Translations under genes and position numbers: made by a program | In this document: positions 56,383-64,000 of the stretch, piece by piece | Layout: each line of letters opens with the position of its first letter | How positions within the stretch are numbered: position 1 is the first letter of the stretch | Notes under the pieces: model-generated | What the model was told of the DNA's origin: nothing | The model's database searches: none | The model's input: only the letters and a program-made list of their open reading frames with translations | NCBI RefSeq assembly: GCF_041260155.1 | Contig: NC_091939.1 | Span: 43,496,698 to 43,560,697 of the forward strand | Reading direction: 5' to 3' | Origin: Ptychodera flava | Taxonomy: Eukaryota; Hemichordata; Enteropneusta; Ptychoderidae | DNA: 64,000 nt

Positions 56383-56595
56383 CTTGAAAATATCAGCATC
56401 TTTAATCTTTGCAACAAATTCACAAGCTCTAATAATTCCAATCCCAGGTATTGAAGGCAAATAGTCACATCCTGCCAAGACACATAGCTGTCTAAACTTT
56501 GCCATTGACCAGTTCTCAATATCAAAGCATTCATCTAACCTATTGGCTTCTAATAACTGTGCTGTACCATGATCAATATCAATCTTTGTGAACAC
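56383..56595 (-). CDS. Nuclease gene exon: helix-hairpin-helix block
   Basis: The exon has 71 codons in phase 0. It reads VFTKIDIDHGTAQLLEANRL, later FRQLCVLAGCDYLPSIPGIG and ACEFVAKIKDADIFK. LAGCDYLPSIPGIG is the conserved metal-binding Asp plus helix-two-turn-helix that grips duplex DNA in EXO1 and FEN1. Donor GTAAAG. Confidence 0.88.
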
Positions 56596-56874
56596 CTACA
56601 AAATGACATTGGAAAAAGGATTCACTATTAGGACATGCCATGTGGTAAAACAGTCTTCGACATTCTAATTTGTTAGTTAACAAAACATGCACATGTATAG
56701 CTAACACTCATTGTTGAACGTCACGAAATTTTATTTATCGATATATAGGCCAGCTGATGAGTTCACTATAATAAAACAAGTAAACTATTGCTGTAGATTT
56801 GCTATCGAAAAATCAAACCCTTAACAGGGAAAAATTTAAAATATTATGCCAAAAAGAAATGCGTGCAACTCTAC

Positions 56875-57012
56875 TTTTGATGCACCATACACAAGGACAT
56901 CTGAATCTTCAGTGAAAACACCTTGCACTACTCCACATTTTGACAGGTATGCCATTTGAGCATCTGCTTCATATGGGGCAACAATGTAATTAACATTGTG
57001 TGCACGAAGTGA
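56875..57012 (-). CDS. Nuclease gene exon: XPG-I active-site block
   Basis: The exon has 46 codons between acceptor TTTCAG and donor GTAGAG. It reads SLRAHNVNYIVAPYEADAQM, AYLSKCGVVQGVFTEDSDVL, VYGASK. APYEADAQ.AYL and TEDSD are the signature metal-binding Glu/Asp blocks of the EXO1/FEN1/XPG family of structure-specific 5' nucleases. EXO1 rather than FEN1 is indicated by the preceding exon and by the downstream IP..YV..F..A..TF..(H/Q)LVFD block. Acidic residues appear intact. Confidence 0.88.
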
Positions 57013-57251
57013 CTGAAACAATACAATGACACAGTAATTCACGGAAGTAAACAATAAGAAGATGCCACATCGATAGAAACCTACTTTGAAAGTAAAGAAG
57101 TTTTCCTTGAACATGGCAAGAAAACTAGGGCTGATTTAAGGTCATGGTATTCTGCTGATCAGACCATGTCACACACTGGACTAGCAAGATGTCACCGCAG
57201 TATCCTTAGGCACATTACATAAAAGAACTGAACATAGAATTGACTTTTTAC

Positions 57252-57374
57252 CTTTATTACTGTTTGCACCATCTCTTCTGAAATACTGACACTAGTAGAA
57301 AAAAGACGTTGCGCATCAATATACTTTTTTCATTCCACAAGGCAATAGCCTTCTTCACTGATGATGACCGCTGG
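57252..57374 (-). CDS. Nuclease gene exon: EXO1-like helical region before the I-domain
   Basis: Acceptor TTTTCTCTAG (57376-57375) is followed by SSSVKKAIALWN, then (after a one-base loss in an A run at about 57331) KKYIDAQRLFSTSVSISEEM, VQTVIK and donor GTAAAA. The same segment in EXO1 has the pattern A-x-x-x-F-x-x-(S/A)-V-x-I-(T/S) and ends with the helix before APYEADAQ. Phase 0 out. Confidence 0.65.
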
Positions 57375-57402
57375 CTAGAGAAAACATAGGCCAAAGTCCT
57401 GA

Positions 57403-58893
57403 AGCTACTATAGACATGGATACAAAATTAAGTATTTCCTGACTGTATGAAATTATCTCACTAAGGTCATCCTAGGGACATGTAAACCAAATATTAAAGC
57501 TGTCTGACCAGCGGTTTTGAAAAAACAAGCGACTCAACAGTTGACAGAGCTCTGCTGTGTTATGTAGAGAATAATCTTTTGTGACACATGTATTGATGAA
57601 GAAGGTGGATATCTTTGATAGCTCATTTCAGGATGGCCTGACCAAAAATGGAAAAAAATTCCGTAAAAATACAGATTTGCATATTTCATCAGACTATATT
57701 AGTCTATAATAGCAAATAAACGAGAGTTTAAAGTACACAAGACTTGCTTAAATCAAGATTTACGTCATAAAAAAACAGCATATCTGTCAGGTTATAAAGA
57801 ATCTTGAGCTGGTTATTTTTTAATATCAGTATTTTTATCCCATTAACCAAGCACATTTTAACTTTCAAATTAACATTGTAAGTAAGTTCTGTTGAATAAG
57901 TAGAGACTGTACGTACTCAGAGAAAGCACACTGAAGAGACAAATGTTTGAAACTTAAGAAGTTCAAGGTCATCAAAACCATTATAAGGAATCATGTTACA
58001 CTTTCATTGCACTGTTTACACAGATTGCGTAATTGCTATAAATAGCACATGAGGAATCTTACAGCCCAGCTTTACCATAAAAACCCTATCACTTTGACCA
58101 CTCTTTTAATTGACCACTCTATTTTTTTCCTCAAAAAGTAATCTTATTTTATTCTTACCAAGTCAACCATAAATGGAAATTAGAACTTTCTCTATCTCTA
58201 TTTATTTGACCACCCTATCATGACAAACTATTATGAGCAATTTCTTTTAGATAACATAAATGGTGGTTCAGAATATATCAAAGTTTGGATTCAGGAAAGT
58301 TGCCTTTACATGTTTTAATCCTCAATTCACTATGAACTGTCAAAAAAGTTGAACTTTCTGATAATTCCACACTAAAATTATTTTGGCTTTGATGATTTCC
58401 TAATTAATTCATTATTTAAAATCATATTAATTATTTTTTTCTGGGTGAATTGATAGGGTTTATACAGTACAAGAATTAGATACAATGTAAGTCAACTTTG
58501 ACAAAAAATTTCCTTAAAAATACACCTTTGCATATTTCATTACAATTTGAACAAATCTAAGTTGGGTTATCCCTAGGGACCTGTATACCAAATAACAAAG
58601 CTGTCTGACCAGCGGTTATGAAGAAGAAGATTTTTTACCAAAAACACCTTTTTTGGCATTAATTTGCCTATTTTCAACAATATCAAAAATTAAAAAACAG
58701 TTTCTCAAAATCATATTTTTCATCTACACAACAAATATCAAATCAGTAAGTACTGCGGTTCTCAAGATATTTGAGTGGACGGACGCCTCACAAACGGACA
58801 TACATACATACATACATACATACAGACTGACGACGGACGCCGGACGGATACCCATCCCAATAGCTTCTATAGACTATAGTCTATAGTAGCTAA
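57403..58893 (-). mobile_element. Family D, two head-to-tail copies (one full, one partial)
   Basis: The minus strand begins at about 58893 with TAGCTACTATAGACTATAGT, (TATG)n and the whole 1.2-kb body, to CTCTCGTTTATTTGCTATTA near 57700. It continues with a second, internally deleted copy (AAATATGCAAATCTGTATTT, AAAACCGCTGGTCAGACAGC) to CTATAGTAGCTTC at about 57403. That is only about 28 bp from the acceptor of the nuclease exon at 57374. Confidence 0.7.
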
Positions 58894-60300
58894 AAAACAA
58901 GGGTTTATGTTCACAAAGTATCTCCTCTGATAATCAGTCAAAATTAATAAGAAGTCACTGGCCAGATAAGAGTTAGTCTTAGCCTTGCCTTGTTGAAAGA
59001 TTGAAAAATGTGACCAATGTGTTATTCCAACAAGTGGCTATGTTCATTAATGTTGGGCATGATCTCAGTCTTCAACTATTTACAGGTATATTTACAGAGA
59101 ACAAAATTACAATGTCATGTTTCTTTTATAAACAAATGACTGTCATAGAATATCAATTCTCAATTATGCTAGAATAAACAAATGTAAACACTGTCAGTCC
59201 TACATTCTGTGAATCTGGATTAATAGATTGCCCTTTGAAGAGTAATAAAGAACAAGTCATTGTTGATGACACAGTCCCCACTTGTTAATGGGTGGATTGA
59301 TTAGAGAGGATAGAGTCCTCTTCATTAGGTCTGTGATAAAAATACTTTTGAATAAATTCGCTTGATACATGTCTGAGTTGTAGTTCAGGACATGAAAAAA
59401 TCGTAATAAAATGGCCACATGGTGGCCATATTGGATCGAATCACAAAACAAATCAATGTGCATATGTATGACATAGGTCAATGTCCTTGTACCAACTTTG
59501 ATTAAAATCGGTTGAAATATGCCTGAGTTATGGCTTTGTACATGAAAAAATCATAACAAAATGGCCGCACAGCAGCCATATTGGATCGTATCACAAAACA
59601 AATTAACATGCATATGTATCACATTGGTCAATCTCCTTGTACCAACTTTGAATAAATTTGCTTGATACATGTCTGAGTTATGGTTCTGGACATGAAAAAA
59701 CGTAATAAACTGGCCACACGGCAGCCATATTGGATCGTATCACAAGAGTGTTGACCTTTACAGGGTTAGGGTTAGGGTTAGGGTTACAGGAAACTCTGAG
59801 CCAGAGTCTATCATATTGGTATGTTTTCCTTGCCGAAACTCTATGAGAATCTACATATACTACATCGTGTTGCTTAAGCAGCAAATGCTGTTACTATTCC
59901 CGTCTCAGTGGTTCTTATATGCCCAATTACCCGTTTCATTTATGCATGAGCCTTTCATGATCTGATTCTTGATAAGATTTGATGTATTCAAGCAAGGTTT
60001 CCAAATACTTCATCAGTTTTATTTCTTTTTGAAACTTACAATTTCAAACTCATTCTCTCATCAGCTTTTTAAAATTGGGATGTGTATACTTTGTAAGGCA
60101 CACTATAATTAATTTATATATGAATTTACTGAAATGTCTTTTTCGAACTAACGATGATTGAGGTACGTTTCTTGGGATTATAGGTTGGAGCAAAATTGTC
60201 AAATATACACTCCCACATGTAAATTTTATCATTTTCATAGCCCGTTTGTCGGACACAGTGTAAGTTATGAAGGTAGATAAGTTAATATTGATTAGTTGCA
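58894..60300. repeat. ~149-bp tandem units (59.40-59.76 kb) in otherwise gene-free DNA
   Basis: CAGCCATATTGGATCGTATC-like phrases recur at about 59434, 59583 and 59732 (149-bp spacing), each followed by CAAA.CAA.T.AA.ATGCATATGTAT and TTGTACCAACTTTGA. This is the family-E-type unit without its hairpin end. No gene is seen in the rest. Confidence 0.7.
59763..59786 (+). repeat. Interstitial telomeric repeat, four GGGTTA units
   Basis: There are four perfect GGGTTA units in a row. TTAGGG is the telomere repeat of most animals outside insects and some nematodes. It sits at the end of the last 149-bp unit. Confidence 0.9.
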
Positions 60301-60313
60301 ATTATCAAATTAT

Positions 60314-60488
60314 ATGTTTAATGACACTGGCATGAGTGGGACAGTTTGTATTTGCCGCAAAAAGTACCAGGGGGAATTTACCTGCATGTGTGACTCATGC
60401 ATGGAGTGGTTTCACCCAAGGTGTGTGAACACCACCATGCATGAAATGAAGGAGTCACGCTTCTACTACTGCCCCACCTGTCAAGAAG
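60314..60488 (+). CDS. PHD-finger exon (PHD 2)
   Basis: ATG at 60314 (or 60332) precedes a full C4HC3 PHD finger: VCICRKKYQGEFTCMCDSCM, EWFHPRCVNT, FYYCPTCQEG, with donor GTAAGA at 60489. All zinc ligands and the W-F-H aromatic are intact. The finger is similar in spacing to the one at 48.1 kb but clearly diverged. It is a histone-tail reader by family. The rest of the gene was not found downstream. Confidence 0.72.
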
Positions 60489-63400
60489 GTAAGATATAAA
60501 AATTAATATTACAAATCATTAAGAAATTCTGCCACTCATTTGGGTCATGTGTAAGTTATACATTTTAGTTCGCACTTGGCCGTATACACTGTAACAAAGT
60601 ACTTTCCTTGCAGTTGAATTCAATGTGTGTACATATCAACGCGTTTTTTATTTTTTAGCATCAAAAATGTTAGAAATGAGTAACATATGCAAGATTTTGT
60701 GTTAACAGAACCACTGAAAAGTACTGATTGCTTTGAAAGGACACTGGTCTAACTGCCTGTTAGATATTTGTACATATTTATCCATAACAGGTGCCTACAT
60801 TTGTATATGCCAATATCACAGCAAAGCTCTAATGGCCACTGGGTCCCATGTGTTATTTTTGAAATTATGTTTTACTTTGATCCAGTTGTCTAATTGTATG
60901 GAATTTTTATTTTTTAATTTATTATGCTAATATGACTTGGATTCATTCAAAATTTCCATTCCATACTTGTATTTTGGAGCAATAAGTAACATTTTAGGGG
61001 TTATGTTAGCAAGTCATCTTCAGGTTAATTATAGTGAACTTCGTACTTTAATCTGTATTTTTTGGGTAATACTTAGAATGCCTTTTAAACTTTTTGCTAT
61101 TTGGATACACATAGCATCCTTGGTACTTGTACAACACAAATACTAGACCTAAATTCCTGGTTTTGCTTAGTGTAAACACGTTAGTTATTGTTTCAACTGT
61201 CAGACAGTAGTAATTAAGTATGTTATCAGAAACTACTTAACTGGCATGATTTAAGACACAAATCGCATATTATAGACTGGTGTGCCCTCTAATTAATAAG
61301 AGTGAAGAAAACTTTTGAGTCAATTTTAAAAATTTACAAATTTTCTTTAGTCACAATTTATTATTTCCTATTCAACTGAAAATTTTCTTGCGTCACAGAG
61401 AATATTTATGAGTCATGACTCAAAAAATAGGCTTGGAGGGCGCACTGTTATACACCTTGTAATTTTGCCCATGTTTAGAGATGGTCCTAAGGACATTGTG
61501 GGGTTATAGGATCAAGAAAGGGGACCTGAAGTGTCTTCAAACTACTGATAGGTTAAATGACACTATCATAAATGTATTGTTAAGGTGAGTTGATTACCTC
61601 CCATTCATTTTCTTACCTATTTGGCTCTAAGACAAGTTCACGCTGAAATGATTTATCAAACAGACTTGTCAGTCTGTCCTGTGCATTACCCGTAATCATT
61701 ACATTCAAATATCTCTCCCGTATCAATATATGAGCCCACAATTTATGTACAGTTCAGGGTTAGATTTAACCGATGGTTATAGGTCAAATGACCAATACCG
61801 GTACTGGTAATTCTTAGATTTTGACCACCACTTTTGCTTCATGGTGGGCAGTGTTTACCAACAAGAGTTTTAGAGTTGAAATGCATGTATGTTTTGAAAG
61901 AAAACAAAGATAGTATTAATAAAAAAAGACCACCATTCTTTGTAGTGCAAATAGATATGCTGAAAAAATTTTTTTATCTGTATTTTTTATCTACTTAAAC
62001 AAAAATGTTGGTTATTCTCACTTATTTTTTTTGACTCAAACATGCATGGATGCATGTGTACCTCTGTCAGTACAAGACTTGCTGTTGTCAAGAATTCCAA
62101 TCAAGTGATGAGTACATCAAAGCATTTTTCTATTCTAGGTCTTCTACAAACCAGTATTTAACTTGTCAATTAATGCATGTCCACTTCATTGGAGCCCCAA
62201 GACTAAATATCAGGGGCAATGCAAGTCGAAAAATATGTTCACAAAGGATTTGAAGTACCAGTACAGTTAGACTAAGATCAATAAAGTGACTCGCCACATT
62301 TTTTATTTGCTTAAAAGACATCAGCACCTTAATTGTCACAGAATAACACTGATGGTTGCTTCTGTTACATGCTACCTCAGTCATAACTTTTGATAAAACT
62401 ATTGATGCTATGATATTTATGAACATTTAATTAGTTCATTCTTCATCAATTTGTAGTGTAAATGATCAAAAATTGTACTGAACATTGAAAAACAAGTAAT
62501 CATTAATGAAAGTCCCTGCTTGTCTATTTTGTTGTATCTTTGTTGTCTAGGTTGCTGTGGAATGACATTGATGCAACTTGCATCGGGTCTGTGACTCCAA
62601 AAATAAAGTAATCTGAGCAGCATTCATTTCATGATCTATCTCTGTTGGTCAGTGCCTCTAATGTCATGATGGCATGTACATGCATGGTTTGATGGATTTT
62701 CTGGAACTGTAAGGGAATGGGTATGTTGTAGTGATTGGCCATTTTGGATTGTATCAGGAAACAAACTAATGTGCACATGTATTGTATAGTACCAGGAAGG
62801 GTGGCGACCTTGTCTTTGTGCCAAGTTTGAACAAAATCAATTAGGGATGTTTGAGTTATGGTTCAAAGACATGAAAAATTTGCATCAAAATGGCTGTCTG
62901 GCAGCCATATTAAATTTGATCTGTATCGCAAAATAAATTAAGGTGCATATTTATGCCACAGCAGGGCTGAGCAAATCAAGTGGCCCAAGGTCCGGGACCA
63001 CCATTTTTCAAGGGTGGACCACAAAAAGTCTTCTTTTGTCAGGTCCAACTGACCCACTAACAAAAAAAAAACCAGGAAGTGACACATTCCAAAATGCAGT
63101 GAATGTCCTGAATGTCTACTATCTGTATACTAAGTATTTGCCTACTATAAACAGGTCATCGACTGTCTAAATGATAGTTTAATTGCTATATTTACTTTAT
63201 TAGGGCATGAAACTTGTAAATTTATAAAATTAAAGTATGATACTGGAGAATTCCGAAAATGTAACTAAATTTACGTAATATCAGGAATATCAGATCAAGA
63301 TGTGGGACCACTGAATTTGTTTTGCTACTGGTCTGGGGACCACTGCATCCAAAACAGATTTGCTCAACCTGCACGGTACTGAATTGTTGAATGATATTTG

Positions 63401-63785
63401 AAATTATACCCTTAAATGTTTTCTCTCCACAAACAGTAATGAACTGTATGTGCTGTCGTTGAGTAACTTGCTATAGATTGCAATTATAAATAGACCACGT
63501 AAAACAATGTTTTCAAATTTGATACATGGTGCATTATTTATCCTCGGGACATGGACAAGGAAATTGTTTGTAAATTACTATGCGCACCAGTTCATAATAC
63601 AAACGAAATCCCATACTCACCAATGGGTATTAATGTTATTTGTGTCTGAGATAATTATCCTGTAAATAATTCACATTGTTTATCTGATTACAGGCTCATC
63701 ATGTCTACCTTTGAAAATGTTTACTGCTATAGCAGTTATTTTTATACAAAATTAAGTGGACTAATTGAACGTCCGGCGACAAGAA
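60489..63785. other. No supported gene; family-E-type unit at 62.73-62.95 kb
   Basis: Mostly AT-rich. Around 62730-62950 GGCCATTTTGGATTGTATCA, GTGCCAAGTTTGAACAAAAT and GGCAGCCATATTAAATTTG match the 149/164-bp repeat units. Short open frames have no recognisable domains. Confidence 0.4.
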
Positions 63786-63789
63786 GTAG

Positions 63790-64000
63790 TATGAATGATA
63801 CATATTGACAATGGAATCACCGTTTTTGAGAGAGTAGTCTTTTAGCTCCTTTGTAAACATACCATATAACTTTGCTGTATCAGCAATTGACTTGCAAAAT
63901 ATAATTGTACGTGGACACTGATCCTTTTTAGTTTTTGCTTCTTTAATTAGCCACCCGAATATTTCAGACAATGGTACAGAGCTCACAACAGCATGTACAA
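63790..64000 (-). CDS. RecQ-like DNA helicase exon, partial (runs off the right edge)
   Basis: From the window edge the minus strand reads SSVPLSEIFGWLIKEAKTKK, DQCPRTIIFCKSIADTAKLY, GMFTKELKDYSLKNGDSIVN, MYHS. The (P)RTIIFC(R/K)SI..(C/T).(L/K)LY block and the later V.M(F/Y)HS block are the start of the helicase C-terminal lobe in RecQ-family helicases. The reading frame is open to 64000. The 3' boundary (around 63790) is not certain because no clear donor follows HS. RecQ helicases unwind branched DNA. It lies on the same strand as, and upstream of, the EXO1-like gene. Confidence 0.7.

Larger units (their letters stand above)
42517..57374 (-). other. Multi-exon gene: EXO1/XPG-type 5' nuclease joined to a HIRAN-like domain (overall model)
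   Basis: This is the overall span of the minus-strand exons listed below, 5' to 3': 57252-57374, 56875-57012, 56383-56595, 55925-56133, 55742-55850, 55066-55384, 54730-54826, about 44640-44982, 44188-44378, 43639-43841, 43310-43428, 42517-42890. Splice phases agree at every junction I could check, including across the ~9.7-kb intron 54729-44983 (GT plus T gives Val). The N-terminal nuclease region (first ~80 residues of EXO1) is not found in the window. Frame lesions near 57,320, 44,775, 44,720, 44,655 and 42,800 mean it is a recent pseudogene or contains sequence errors. EXO1 fused to HIRAN is not an arrangement I know. Confidence 0.6.

Noticed and set aside
1..64000. CRISPR arrays, bacterial operons, riboswitches, Shine-Dalgarno sites
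   Set aside because: The sequence is clearly eukaryotic with spliced genes, and the tandem repeats lack CRISPR-like short repeats with unique spacers.

Overview
The window is animal (metazoan) nuclear DNA. It is AT-rich and carries multi-exon genes with canonical splice sites, a dense load of decayed transposons, (TATG)n microsatellites and one short interstitial TTAGGG tract. There are no bacterial-style operons. The mixture (a Helentron-type Helitron, piggyBac, Gypsy, a Crypton-like recombinase domain, tRNA-like SINE sequence, many non-autonomous elements) points to a marine-type invertebrate. I cannot place the species from sequence alone.

Layout. 0.5-1.7 kb: minus-strand remains of a repeat-encoded protein of unknown family plus a candidate exon. 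1.86-4.0 kb: a ~347-bp tandem repeat array split by a 968-bp element with 17-bp inverted ends and a TTAA duplication. 5.2-5.7 kb: tRNA-like sequence. 7.0-12.6 kb: non-autonomous repeat families with terminal hairpins, a 183-bp hairpin satellite, a candidate exon and a Helitron helicase relic. 14.1-23.7 kb: a compact promoter-like cluster followed by a long, broken Helentron encoding a C76/OTU-like protease, Rep, PIF1-type helicase and AP-type endonuclease. 26.5-29.7 kb: more hairpin-ended elements and a third helicase relic. 31.2-33.9 kb: an almost complete piggyBac element with TTAA target duplications. 36.2-40.0 kb: a plus-strand spliced gene of unknown function. 40.3-41.8 kb: two head-to-tail copies of a 1.2-kb non-autonomous element.

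42.5-57.4 kb (minus strand) is the most interesting part. It is a chain of about twelve exons whose splice phases agree, joining an EXO1/XPG-type 5' nuclease to a HIRAN-like domain and a charged coiled C-terminal region. One ~9.7-kb intron separates the two halves. It is filled with plus-strand material: a Gypsy fragment lacking reverse transcriptase, a Crypton-like domain, a PHD finger and a TATDN2-like pseudogene. Transposon sequence abuts both splice sites of that intron. Small frame lesions occur in a few exons, so this is either a recently dying gene or one with assembly indels. A second PHD-finger exon (60.3 kb, plus) and a RecQ-like helicase exon running off the right edge (63.8-64.0 kb, minus) suggest a DNA-processing gene neighbourhood.

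How the parts work together: the Helentron is the likely source of replication machinery for some of the non-autonomous families, which share the plan terminal hairpin, microsatellite, conserved AT-rich body. This is inferred from architecture only. The nuclease-HIRAN gene is the only clearly multi-domain host-like gene.
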